A stretch of 8,185 nt of DNA from Oscillospiraceae bacterium (GCA_016290695.1 JAEEUX010000105.1:1-8185); one strand, 5' to 3'; shown: positions 1 through 7,350, counted from the stretch's first letter. The notes: generated by a model from the letters alone, not told the origin. Numbers and translations: made by a program.

Positions 1-1203
1 TTGATTAAAGGGCGCGGCGAAATACGTCTTGGAGAAGTGCTTCGTGCAGAACACGTTTTCGCGGTGATGTACGCCATTATGGCGCTTGTCTCCGCCGTTT
101 TTTCCGATTACCCTGCCGCCGCGTTTTTTGGTGCGCACAGACTTGACGGTGCGATAAGCATTTGCGTTTACTGCGTGGTTTTTGTACTGCTTTCCATGTT
201 TTACAGGCGCGACAGGCGCGTTTTGGCGGCGCTCGTCGCGGGCATTGTTATCAACTGCGCGGTCTCCGCGCTCCAGCTCTGCGGGCTGAACCCCTTTTGG
301 CTCTTTCCCGAGGGCATGAATTATTACGATTACGGAGTTAAATTCCCGGCGCAGTTCATGGGTCTGTGCGGTAACGCCGGGCTCAATTCGTCAGTGCTCT
401 GCCTCGCCGCGCCGATATTGTTCGTTTGCGGGCGAAGCTGCCGCCGCAGGCTGCGCCTGCCTGCGTACTTTGCCGCGGTTTTCGCCGCATTGATTGTATT
501 TCTCAGCCGTATCGCAGCCGCGATTTTGGGGCTCTCGCTCGGAATGATAATCTGCGCGCCGCTCGTTTTCGGGCGCACGAGGCGGCAAAAACGCCGCATT
601 GCGGTTATTTCCGCGCTTATAATATTCGCTGCGCTTGCCGCGATATACTTCATAGAACTGCCGGGCGCAACGCTCAGTCAGCTTCACAGCCTGCTGCACG
701 GCGAAATCGAAGCGGAATTCGGCTCGGGCAGGATATACATATGGCAAAACGCGATAAAGCTTTTCCCCGAGCGTCCGCTGCTCGGCGGAGGGCCGGACAC
801 ACTAGTATACAGAATAGGCGCAAGGTTCACGAAAGCCGCCCCCGGTGGTATCAGCGTCATGCGCGATATTGACAACGCGCACAACGAATATCTGAATATT
901 CTCGTTAATCAAGGGCTTTTGGGGCTCAGCTTTTACCTTGCCGCCATCGCCGCCCCCATGATACGTTTTTTCCGCTCAAAGCGCAAGACTCCGCTTGCCG
1001 TGGCCTGCGCCGTCGGGCTTGTCTGTTATCTAATACAGGCGTTTTTCGGGATAGGGATGTGCATAAATTCGCCTTATTTCTGGGCAGCGCTTGCTGTTTT
1101 CAGCTCGGAAACGGCTCAGTCGCTCCCCGTGGAGCCGAAGCCGCCTCTGTCCGCACCGTCGAGCTCCGAAACCTCCACGAACTCGACCTTGGGCATCTTC
1201 TGA
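1..1203 (+). CDS. O-antigen ligase/polymerase family membrane protein, 5' partial
   Basis: This is a multi-pass membrane protein of the O-antigen ligase/Wzy polymerase superfamily (Wzy_C type). These enzymes join or polymerise lipid-linked glycans on the outer face of the membrane; in a Gram-positive cell the likely product is a capsule or wall polysaccharide. Visible are hydrophobic helices around residues 17-35, 50-67, 74-93, 130-143, 153-190, 199-218, 303-322 and 330-350. Between them lies the long extracytoplasmic loop with the family signature: SGRIYIWQNA (242-251), RPLLGGGPDT (258-267) and DNAHNEYLN (291-299, His294). The TTG at position 1 is simply the window edge: no ribosome binding site can be seen, and relatives usually carry further N-terminal helices before the SAVFSDYP segment, so perhaps 70-100 residues are missing. 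The hydrophilic Ser/Pro-rich tail (about 368-400) is antisense to the end of dut. Substrate specificity cannot be read from the sequence. Confidence 0.85.
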   Translation: MIKGRGEIRLGEVLRAEHVFAVMYAIMALVSAVFSDYPAAAFFGAHRLDGAISICVYCVVFVLLSMFYRRDRRVLAALVAGIVINCAVSALQLCGLNPFWLFPEGMNYYDYGVKFPAQFMGLCGNAGLNSSVLCLAAPILFVCGRSCRRRLRLPAYFAAVFAALIVFLSRIAAAILGLSLGMIICAPLVFGRTRRQKRRIAVISALIIFAALAAIYFIELPGATLSQLHSLLHGEIEAEFGSGRIYIWQNAIKLFPERPLLGGGPDTLVYRIGARFTKAAPGGISVMRDIDNAHNEYLNILVNQGLLGLSFYLAAIAAPMIRFFRSKRKTPLAVACAVGLVCYLIQAFFGIGMCINSPYFWAALAVFSSETAQSLPVEPKPPLSAPSSSETSTNSTLGIF

Positions 1204-1544
1204 ACTATACGGAACTGGCATATTCTGTCATTCACCTTTATCTCCGTATCGCGCATTGCGAGGACGGGATACTTCCATATATCGTTCGTTCCGCTGTAGC
1301 TGTTATCCACTATGCCGAGACTGTTGGTCTGGATGATGCCCCAGGTCTTGTAGCTTGAGCTGCGCGGCGCGACGTGCGCCTCGTAGCCCTCCGGCAGCTT
1401 CATCGAGACGCCGAGGGATATATACCTGCTCTCCCCTTTTTTGAGGCTTACGTTCTCCGCAGCGCGCAGGTCTATCCAGTCGCCAAGCTCAATGGCTTCG
1501 ATTTTTTTCAGCTCATCATTATGATACTTAATCAGGATTCTCAA
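1116..1544 (-). CDS. dut: dUTP diphosphatase (trimeric dUTPase)
   Basis: It hydrolyses dUTP to dUMP and pyrophosphate in the cytoplasm, keeping uracil out of DNA and supplying dUMP for thymidylate synthesis. All five trimeric-dUTPase motifs are present in the 142-residue protein: motif 1 around D25LRA, motif 2 P60RSS, motif 3 GIVDNSYSG (77-85, with the catalytic Asp80 and substrate-stacking Tyr83), motif 4 DRICQFRI (106-113) and motif 5 RGGFGSTG (133-140). The spacing and the TNDIWKYP segment resemble Firmicutes and phage enzymes. I chose the TTG at 1544 because GGTGA (1554-1550) lies 5 nt upstream and the protein then begins MRILIKYHND, as relatives do. The in-frame GTG at 1553 would add three residues and lacks a good ribosome binding site. 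The gene is divergent from rsmA, 40 bp away. Its last 28 codons overlap the ligase gene on the other strand, and no terminator is visible between the two. Confidence 0.93.
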   Translation of the reverse strand: MRILIKYHNDELKKIEAIELGDWIDLRAAENVSLKKGESRYISLGVSMKLPEGYEAHVAPRSSSYKTWGIIQTNSLGIVDNSYSGTNDIWKYPVLAMRDTEIKVNDRICQFRIVQKMPKVEFVEVSELDGADRGGFGSTGSD

Positions 1545-1584
1545 ATATATCACCGCATTTTATATTAATATTGGAGATAAAAAC

Positions 1585-2454
1585 ATGAATCTATACGATA
1601 TAAACGTGATAAAAACAATACTTTCGGCACACGGCTTTCATTTTTCAAAATCCAAGGGTCAGAATTTTTTGACTGCCGCATGGGTGCCGGAACGGATAGC
1701 CGAGGAATGCGGAGCAGGGCCCGGTGTCGGCGTATTGGAGATTGGTCCGGGGATCGGCGTCCTCACGGCGGAGCTTGCCAAACGCGCCGACAAGGTGTGC
1801 TCCATAGAACTCGACTCCATGCTCATTCCCGTCCTTGCGGACACGCTCGCAGAGTATGATAACATAAATATAATTGAAGGCGACGCGCTCAAAACCGACC
1901 TCAGGGCGCTCGCAGACACGCAGTTCGGCGCGCTCAGGCGCATCGCCTGCGCTAACCTCCCCTATAACATAACGACGCCCGCGCTCGCCGCGCTCATTGA
2001 CAGCGGCATATTCGAGCGTATAACCGTAATGATACAGCGCGAGGTCGCGGAAAGGATATGCTCAAAGCCCGGCTCGGCAAGCTACGGAGCCTTCACCGTT
2101 TACGCAAATTACCATACTGAGCCGAAGATACTTTTCGACGTCCCGCCCTCCTGCTTTATCCCGCAGCCGAAGGTATATTCTTCGGTCATAACTCTCACTC
2201 CGAGGCAGACGAAGCAAAGCGTAGACAGCGAAGAAATGTTCTTCAAAACCGTAAAGGCAAGCTTCCTGCAAAGGCGCAAAACTCTCGTAAACGGGCTAAG
2301 CTCATATTTTGGCGCGGCGATAAGCAAGGACGCGATAACCGACATAGTGAAAAGCTGCGGCTTCGACGAAAAAATACGCGGCGAGACGCTCGGAATTCCG
2401 GAGTTTGCCAAGCTCTCAGACGCGCTCGGCAGAGCAATGAACGCAGGCATATAA
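1585..2454 (+). CDS. rsmA: 16S rRNA (adenine(1518)-N(6)/adenine(1519)-N(6))-dimethyltransferase RsmA/KsgA
   Basis: It uses S-adenosylmethionine to dimethylate the two adjacent adenosines in the 3'-terminal helix 45 of 16S rRNA, a late step in 30S subunit maturation; its loss typically gives kasugamycin resistance. The 289-residue length is normal for the family. Visible are the N-terminal SKGQNFL signature (22-29), the SAM-binding motif LEIGPGIGVLT (51-61), the acidic pair in SIELD (73-77), Asp100 in EGDAL, the catalytic motif NLPYNIT (124-130), FIPQPKV (191-197) and the C-terminal FLQRRKTL segment (227-234). The ATG is preceded by GGAGA at 1573-1577 with 7 nt spacing. In many Firmicutes rsmA sits near rnmV, veg or ispE, but none of these is seen here; it appears to be a single-gene unit closed by the terminator at 2461. 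An Erm-type rRNA methylase is unlikely given the length and the QNFL and PxPKV signatures. Confidence 0.96.
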   Translation: MNLYDINVIKTILSAHGFHFSKSKGQNFLTAAWVPERIAEECGAGPGVGVLEIGPGIGVLTAELAKRADKVCSIELDSMLIPVLADTLAEYDNINIIEGDALKTDLRALADTQFGALRRIACANLPYNITTPALAALIDSGIFERITVMIQREVAERICSKPGSASYGAFTVYANYHTEPKILFDVPPSCFIPQPKVYSSVITLTPRQTKQSVDSEEMFFKTVKASFLQRRKTLVNGLSSYFGAAISKDAITDIVKSCGFDEKIRGETLGIPEFAKLSDALGRAMNAGI

Positions 2455-2460
2455 ATCAAA

Positions 2461-2491
2461 GGGGCTGCTCGATGGGCAGCCCCGATTTTTT
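2461..2491 (+). terminator. Rho-independent terminator of rsmA, probably bidirectional
   Basis: A perfect 8-bp stem, GGGGCTGC (2461-2468) with GCAGCCCC (2476-2483), encloses a 7-nt loop and is followed by GA and six T (2486-2491). It begins 6 nt after the rsmA stop codon. Read on the minus strand, the same stem is followed by TTTGATTTAT, so it can also end the message from the convergent cyclophilin gene, whose stop lies at 2512. Confidence 0.9.
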
Positions 2492-2511
2492 GTATTAACA
2501 AGCAAAGGAAA

Positions 2512-3153
2512 TCATTCTTTATCTATCTTTTTCGGCTCGCCATAGTCCTTCCCATAGGTGTCAACCGTGACGGATTTTATGTATAATTCGTCTCTCGGCG
2601 CATAGTTTTCATCAACGTCCAGACGCGAAATTTCTTCAAAATCGTCATAGCCGGAAATTACCTTGCCGAAGGGAGCGTAAGCGCCGTCAAGCGTTGTCTC
2701 CACGTCAACGCAGATAAAAAACTGGCTGCTTGCGGTGTTGTAGTATTCCTTCTCGTTGCCCTCCGCTCCGACGGTTCTCGCCATGGAGAGGACCCCCTTC
2801 TCATGGAGCATATCATTCTTGGAAAACCCGTTATCCGGGAATTCGCCCTTGATGTAATAACCCGCGTCGTTTTCGCCGTCAGCGGATCTGCCCATCTGAA
2901 CGATGGAGTATTCGACTATTCTATGTACGGGCGAACCGTCATAAAAGCCTGAATTGGCAAGAGAAATGAAGTTTGCGACGGTATTCGGCGCTTTATCGGG
3001 ATAAAGCCTTGCACGAATCTCAACGCCGTTTGAGAAGGTAATCGTGGCAATAGGCTTGCGCTCCCCGATGGTAACGCAGCCCGTGAGAGCCGGGATAAGC
3101 ATAATAAACGCCATTGCCAAAGCGAATATTTTAGAAGAAAGCGATCTGTTCAA
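2512..3153 (-). CDS. Cyclophilin-type peptidyl-prolyl cis-trans isomerase, lipoprotein
   Basis: A predicted membrane-anchored foldase that catalyses cis-trans isomerisation of peptidyl-prolyl bonds in exported proteins outside the membrane. The 213-residue protein starts with a signal peptide ending in the lipobox LTGC (23-26), so Cys26 should be lipidated after cleavage by signal peptidase II. The cyclophilin domain spans about 34-197. The catalytic arginine is Arg78 in VHRIV; Gln86, Met124-Ala125-Arg126, Gln144 and Phe146 (SSQFFIC, 142-148) and LDGAYAPFGKV (155-165) match cyclophilin active-site positions. The Trp that contacts cyclosporin in human cyclophilin A is replaced by Thr154, so drug sensitivity is doubtful. 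The start is TTG at 3153, supported by GGAGGGG (3166-3160) 6 nt upstream. A strong promoter lies in the gap to the EamA gene, although read-through from that gene is also possible. Confidence 0.92.
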   Translation of the reverse strand: MNRSLSSKIFALAMAFIMLIPALTGCVTIGERKPIATITFSNGVEIRARLYPDKAPNTVANFISLANSGFYDGSPVHRIVEYSIVQMGRSADGENDAGYYIKGEFPDNGFSKNDMLHEKGVLSMARTVGAEGNEKEYYNTASSQFFICVDVETTLDGAYAPFGKVISGYDDFEEISRLDVDENYAPRDELYIKSVTVDTYGKDYGEPKKIDKE

Positions 3154-3201
3154 GCAGAACCCCTCCGAGTTTTCTAAATTTGTTACGCAAAACTAAAAAT
3201 G

Positions 3202-3230
3202 ATTATAACACATGCAAATAATAATTGCAA
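3202..3230 (-). promoter_or_regulatory. Sigma-A-type promoter of the cyclophilin gene
   Basis: On the minus strand TTGCAA (3230-3225) and TATAAT (3207-3202) are separated by exactly 17 bp, and TGT directly before the -10 gives an extended -10 element. Transcription should begin near 3195, leaving a leader of roughly 42 nt before the TTG start. The promoter lies wholly between the EamA stop codon and the cyclophilin gene, so the last gene of the unit can be expressed independently. Confidence 0.85.
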
Positions 3231-3231
3231 T

Positions 3232-4131
3232 TCATTGTTTGGCGCGGTGAAGCCTAATATTCAGCACGACTACCGCCGCGAGGATAAGGATTATGCCGAG
3301 CTTTCCGAGAAGATCCACGTTTTCGCCCAGCACAAAAATACTGATTAGCGAAGCTACCGCCGGCTCTACCGAAGCCATAACGGAGGCCTTTGACGAAGCG
3401 ACGCTCTCAAGCCCCTTCGTATACATAAAATATGGCAAAACCGTCACGAATACGCTCAGGCCGCCGCCGAGAAGCAGCGTCTTAGCCGTACTTGCGCTGA
3501 GCGCGGCGGCTATAGCTGCGTAATCGGCAAAGGGCATAAGGCAAACTGCGGCGATAACGAAAGTATAGACCGTAATCGTAACCGAGGAATAACCCTTATT
3601 CAGCGCATATCTGCCGAAAATGCTGTAGAGCGCATAGCCAAGGCCGGAAAGCAGTCCCGTCGCGAGAGACGCCGCGCTGAGTCCGCCGCCCTTCCCGATA
3701 AGTCCCGAAACGAAAACACAGCCGACGAAGGCAACGGCGCAGGCGGCTATCTTCTGAGCGGTGAGCTTTTCCCTGAAAAGCAGCAGCGAAAAGGCCATTA
3801 CGAAGATAGGCGCTGTATATAGGAGCGTCGCCGCGACAGCAATGGAAGCCGATTCGATAGTTGCAAAATAAAAATAATAGAAGCTCACTATACTAACAAG
3901 TCCCGTCCCGATAAAACACCAGACATCCTTAAGTTTTATCTTCAGGAGCGACCTGTCGGCAATAAGCACGCCGACGAGCGTCAGCACGGCGGTTACGGCG
4001 ACGCGGACGAAAACAATCTGCATCGCGTGAAGACCCACGGCGTTCAGCCCGCGCACAAATAACCCTGCCGTTCCCCACAGCGCCCCGGCTATGAGAATAA
4101 GCAAAACTCCTTTTAGTTCTTTGTTTTTCAT
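3232..4131 (-). CDS. EamA (DMT superfamily) transporter
   Basis: A 299-residue inner-membrane protein with about ten hydrophobic segments in two EamA repeats, the architecture of drug/metabolite transporters such as RhaT- and YdcZ-like or amino-acid and metabolite exporters. Repeat one covers roughly 7-142, opening with GALWGTAGLF (16-25) and ending in LLYTAPIFVMAFSLLLFREKL (103-123). Repeat two covers about 153-292, with SVEPAVASLISIFVLGE (254-270). Both repeats keep the Pro in a central helix and the acidic residue after the ninth or fourth helix (FREK, LGEN) that are typical of the family. The substrate cannot be told from sequence. The ATG start follows the peptidase stop by 23 nt on the same strand. 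The ribosome binding site is weak: GGGAG is about 15 nt too far upstream, leaving only AAAGG and CGGA, so translation may depend partly on the upstream gene. No terminator separates it from the cyclophilin gene. Confidence 0.9.
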   Translation of the reverse strand: MKNKELKGVLLILIAGALWGTAGLFVRGLNAVGLHAMQIVFVRVAVTAVLTLVGVLIADRSLLKIKLKDVWCFIGTGLVSIVSFYYFYFATIESASIAVAATLLYTAPIFVMAFSLLLFREKLTAQKIAACAVAFVGCVFVSGLIGKGGGLSAASLATGLLSGLGYALYSIFGRYALNKGYSSVTITVYTFVIAAVCLMPFADYAAIAAALSASTAKTLLLGGGLSVFVTVLPYFMYTKGLESVASSKASVMASVEPAVASLISIFVLGENVDLLGKLGIILILAAVVVLNIRLHRAKQ

Positions 4132-4154
4132 TTTCCGATTGCCTTTACTCCCTG

Positions 4155-7100
4155 TTATTTTGCCGCGTTCTCGCAGAAGCGCCAGAACATAACGGCGATC
4201 TGCGCTCTTGTTGCGTTTCCGCGCGGAGCGATCATATAAACGCCGTTCGAGTCCGCAGTACCGTTAACAAGCCCCGTTCCGACGGCCCAGCGCATTGCGT
4301 CAGCGGCCCACGCTGAAACCTCGCCCGCGTCGGCAAAGCGCGCCATATCGCCCGCCGTGTCCGTATCGAGCCCCCTGTAGCGCGCGAACTTATACAGCGC
4401 CGCAGCGAGCTCCTCGCGTGAAATGGCCGCATCCGGGCGGAAAAGGCCGTTGCCGCAGCCGGACATAAGCCCCGCAGCGGAGACCCACGCGATTGGATCG
4501 GCATACCATTTCTTGCCGTCAACATCCGTGTAGCCCGCACTGCCGGCGGATTTTGGGCATCCCTCCATATTCCAGAGCATCTGCGCTATCATGGCGCGGC
4601 TTGCTGTTCTGTCGGGCTTGAATTTGCCGTTTTCGACGCCCTTCATAATGTCGTTTTCGAGGACATAATGAACGCCGTCGTAATACCACGCCGTTCTGCT
4701 CGGCTCAGCGACAAAGCGAACAGCCTCAAGTCCCGCCGAGGGCAGCTTTTCGGCGGCGGAAGTATCCGTTTCGGCGGGCGCATCCTCAAAGAGCCCGTTC
4801 AGAAGTTTCTTCAGCTCTCTTTTCATCGCCGAGAAGAATTCTTCCGCGCCCACGGTTTCTTCATCTATGGTACCGTTGAAATAATCAGTCAGATCATACC
4901 ACTTGCCGTCCAGCAGGATAAGAGTTTTTCTTCTCTTCATTTCGCTTAAATTGAAATTATCAAGAAGATAGATGGTTGGTTCGTTCTCCAAAACCACGGG
5001 AACAGAACCCGTATCATTCAGTTCCCATGAAGTTATATACTCGGAATCATCTATAAAAAGCTCGTACATCCAATTAGAGAGTCTAAATAAGTCAATAAAT
5101 AGTTGTTTAATATCTTCAGGTCTCTTGAGTTCATCTTCAAATTCACCGAGACTCTCCGTGTTCTCAAAGAGAAAATCTCCATTTTCCGGCTTGTCGGCAA
5201 GGAGCAAAGCGAGAGCCTTTTCAAGCTCTTCCGCCGTTTTCGGCTGCATTTGTAAAGCACTCAATGTCCAGTTATCATCCTGAAAGGTTTTGGTGTCGGG
5301 CAAATCAAGTGTAACGAGCCGCTGACCCTCCGGCAGTGCTTCGGGGAAATCGCTGCTGTCGATGCGGGTTCTGCGAATAAGCTCCTTCAGGACTTCTCCA
5401 TAAGCTGCGCTCAGTCCCGTCTCCCGCAGGGCCCAGTCCATCACAGAGCATATCTGCCGATAATCCGTTTTGGGAGTCAGGCCCATACTCGTCATAAGCC
5501 AAAAGCTTACGGCCTCCTCATAGCTCATGTTGTATTCCATGCAAAGCATCGCCGCGATATAGTTCAAGAGAGAAGAATTCTTATGAACTCCGCCGTAATC
5601 TTTTATAGCGCACAGCTTGTCTGCATGCGGCGAATAATATTTCCCCCAAAGCATGGCGGGCTGAAAACATTGCTCCGGGTCGCTCATATTGCGGATAAGA
5701 GAGCCTGTGTTTTCTCCAATCCTCCAAAGAGTATCGTCCGTCTCATTGCTGACAAACTCCACAAGATTGCCGAAAATATCCGACATAGCCTCGTTTATCG
5801 CGCCGCTGTCATTAAAATAATAATAACGACTTATCGTAGAGGTAAATCCGTGTGTAAACTCATGCGCCATTGCGTCCAACGCCACAGTAAGCCAGCGCGG
5901 ACTTCCGTCAGCACTGTACGTTGAGTATAGAAAAACGTCAAAGCCTTCCGCTTTTTCGACAAAGGCGGCGTTGCCAAAGAAAGTGCCGTTTTTATACCTG
6001 GCATTATTAAAAATCAGTACATCGGAGCCTGTTCCATGCGGGCATTTCCATCCCATATCGGCGTAGAAATCCCATGCGACGATGAAATTATATATCGCAA
6101 AAATGTCAAATTGGTCCCAGTCCGCATTGTTTTCACTTTTTATCAAGGCTAAATCGTGGTTTTCCCCGTAAAAAAATTCGCAGTAATCGGCAAATACTAT
6201 ATGTCTTTCAAGGTCGCCCAAATACCAGCAGCCATCCTCTTCGCTTCGCATCACCGGTATGGTAACGGTTCTTTTATTCCCGTTAGCGTCGGTTATTTCG
6301 CCGGTATATGTATCAGGCTCCATGCCGGCAAAAACATCGCGTTTCCTATATCCTGATTCAGCCTCCTCGTCTCCGGGCTGTCTGACAGGCAGGCTGCGCA
6401 GATAAACGCCGTTGGCTTTAACATAGTGGGCTATGTATGGATATTGGGCATTTTCAGCTTCCTCCGCGGATGTGTATACTATCCAAACCAAATCATCTTT
6501 CGGAGGCGATGTGTCATAGCTCCTTTCAATATCAATTATATCCAATAAGTCATATGGGAATAAAAAAACTCTTTCCGTATATTCCGGCAGGATAGTCCCC
6601 GTTTCCGTTTGAGAAGCGACTAGCGACTCCGCCTCCGCTTTAGTAAGGAGCGTCTGCTCTCGGTTAGCTTCCGCATCAAAGTATGAAAATACCGCAGTAA
6701 CGTTCCCGCTGCCATCCAACGCGATTTTCAGCATTCCGCCCATCACGGTTTCGCCGTCGCATACCTGCTGGAAGGAATATACGGTTTTGTCGTTCATTGT
6801 CAGTCTGGAACGCAAAAACAGCGCCGTAAGCGAAGAGCCGCCTAACATATCTACAAGACGATACGCAAGACGGTAAGCGTCCAGGGCGTCCGTTATCTTC
6901 CCGAAAAGGCTGCTGCCTCCGAGCTGATAGACAAGGCCGTCCTCCTCCAGAATGAGGGCATTGCGGTCCGCCTTGAGCATATCGGCTTTCGAGATTGCGC
7001 TGTCAAGCCCCGCCTGTTTTTGCGCCTCAACCGCTTCATCCCACGAGGCTATATCCATTTCGGCAGCCTTCATAAGCTCGTTTTCGCTCATGATTGAAAT

Positions 7101-7238
7101 GCGGATATCAGTATTCCACACGCGCCCCGGCGCGCCGTCCCGCGCGTCCCCCGCCGCGCCCGCAACGTCTGCGAGCACGGAAAACATCATAATGAGAGCT
7201 AAAAAAGCGGAGAAGTATTTACGGAATTTATTCGTCAT
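4155..7238 (-). CDS. Secreted M4-family zinc metallopeptidase with C-terminal SLH anchor
   Basis: A predicted cell-surface protease of the thermolysin (M4) family, 1027 residues. A signal peptide (1-28, cleavage near AGA at 26-28) is followed by a propeptide-like region (about 30-300), then the catalytic domain (about 310-626). Zinc ligands are His459 and His463 in HEFTH and Glu483 in GAINEAMSDIFG; Glu460 is the general base. The 24-residue His-to-Glu spacing, Asp487, Tyr474 and His552 (GGVHKNS) all match thermolysin positions. Residues 627-850 match no domain I recognise. Three SLH repeats (about 851-893, 902-956 and 966-1022) should bind secondary wall polymer. I chose ATG 7238 because AAGGAG lies 7 nt upstream and it opens a clean signal peptide. 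An upstream in-frame ATG at 7340 falls inside a terminator hairpin. The gene has its own promoter and is followed by the EamA gene after 23 nt. Natural substrates are unknown. Confidence 0.93.
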   Translation of the reverse strand: MTNKFRKYFSAFLALIMMFSVLADVAGAAGDARDGAPGRVWNTDIRISIMSENELMKAAEMDIASWDEAVEAQKQAGLDSAISKADMLKADRNALILEEDGLVYQLGGSSLFGKITDALDAYRLAYRLVDMLGGSSLTALFLRSRLTMNDKTVYSFQQVCDGETVMGGMLKIALDGSGNVTAVFSYFDAEANREQTLLTKAEAESLVASQTETGTILPEYTERVFLFPYDLLDIIDIERSYDTSPPKDDLVWIVYTSAEEAENAQYPYIAHYVKANGVYLRSLPVRQPGDEEAESGYRKRDVFAGMEPDTYTGEITDANGNKRTVTIPVMRSEEDGCWYLGDLERHIVFADYCEFFYGENHDLALIKSENNADWDQFDIFAIYNFIVAWDFYADMGWKCPHGTGSDVLIFNNARYKNGTFFGNAAFVEKAEGFDVFLYSTYSADGSPRWLTVALDAMAHEFTHGFTSTISRYYYFNDSGAINEAMSDIFGNLVEFVSNETDDTLWRIGENTGSLIRNMSDPEQCFQPAMLWGKYYSPHADKLCAIKDYGGVHKNSSLLNYIAAMLCMEYNMSYEEAVSFWLMTSMGLTPKTDYRQICSVMDWALRETGLSAAYGEVLKELIRRTRIDSSDFPEALPEGQRLVTLDLPDTKTFQDDNWTLSALQMQPKTAEELEKALALLLADKPENGDFLFENTESLGEFEDELKRPEDIKQLFIDLFRLSNWMYELFIDDSEYITSWELNDTGSVPVVLENEPTIYLLDNFNLSEMKRRKTLILLDGKWYDLTDYFNGTIDEETVGAEEFFSAMKRELKKLLNGLFEDAPAETDTSAAEKLPSAGLEAVRFVAEPSRTAWYYDGVHYVLENDIMKGVENGKFKPDRTASRAMIAQMLWNMEGCPKSAGSAGYTDVDGKKWYADPIAWVSAAGLMSGCGNGLFRPDAAISREELAAALYKFARYRGLDTDTAGDMARFADAGEVSAWAADAMRWAVGTGLVNGTADSNGVYMIAPRGNATRAQIAVMFWRFCENAAK

Positions 7239-7245
7239 GATAATA

Positions 7246-7251
7246 CTCCTT
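7246..7251 (-). promoter_or_regulatory. Ribosome binding site that fixes the M4 peptidase start
   Basis: AAGGAG on the minus strand lies 7 nt before the ATG at 7238. It sets the start there rather than at in-frame upstream ATGs (for example 7340), which lie upstream of the predicted transcription start. Confidence 0.85.
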
Positions 7252-7271
7252 ATCATTGTTCTTATTAACTG

Positions 7272-7300
7272 ATTATACCGCATTTGTTTTTCATCTGCAA
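7272..7300 (-). promoter_or_regulatory. Sigma-A-type promoter of the M4 peptidase gene
   Basis: On the minus strand TTGCAG (7300-7295) and TATAAT (7277-7272) are separated by 17 bp. Transcription should begin near 7265, giving a leader of about 27 nt that contains the ribosome binding site. The -35 box lies only about 20 bp beyond the terminator of tRNA-Cys, so the peptidase unit is separated from tRNA transcription. I see no clear operator. Confidence 0.85.
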
Positions 7301-7320
7301 GACAGGCAAACGCATATAAC

Positions 7321-7350
7321 AAAAACCCTGCCGAAATCAATCGACAGGGT
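7321..7350 (-). terminator. Rho-independent terminator of tRNA-Cys
   Basis: On the minus strand ACCCTGTCGA (7350-7341) pairs with TCGGCAGGGT (7334-7325) in a 10-bp stem with one G-T wobble. The 6-nt loop is TTGATT, and a run of T (7324-7321) follows the stem. It starts about 10 nt after the tRNA CCA end. The A run before the stem would allow some termination in the opposite direction too. Confidence 0.88.

Noticed and set aside
330..884. Several open frames of 60-150 codons on both strands inside the ligase-like gene
   Set aside because: They are rich in Arg, Ala and Pro as expected of shadow frames in GC-rich DNA, lack ribosome binding sites and show no recognisable domain.
1084..1100. Small hairpin CAGC-gctt-GCTG followed by T residues as a terminator of the ligase-like gene
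   Set aside because: The stem has only 4 bp and lies about 100 bp before the stop codon of the gene it would end.
3154..3231. Riboswitch, T-box or other structured leader upstream of the cyclophilin gene
   Set aside because: The predicted leader is only about 42 nt and contains no strong stem or anti-terminator.
5583..5924. Plus-strand open frame of 113 codons within the M4 catalytic region
   Set aside because: It is antisense to the conserved HEFTH and GAINEAMSD coding sequence, with no promoter or ribosome binding site.
7239..7340. N-terminal extension of the M4 peptidase from an in-frame ATG at 7340
   Set aside because: The extra 34 codons run through the tRNA-Cys terminator and the peptidase promoter, have no ribosome binding site, and would bury the signal peptide; ATG 7238 has AAGGAG at ideal spacing.
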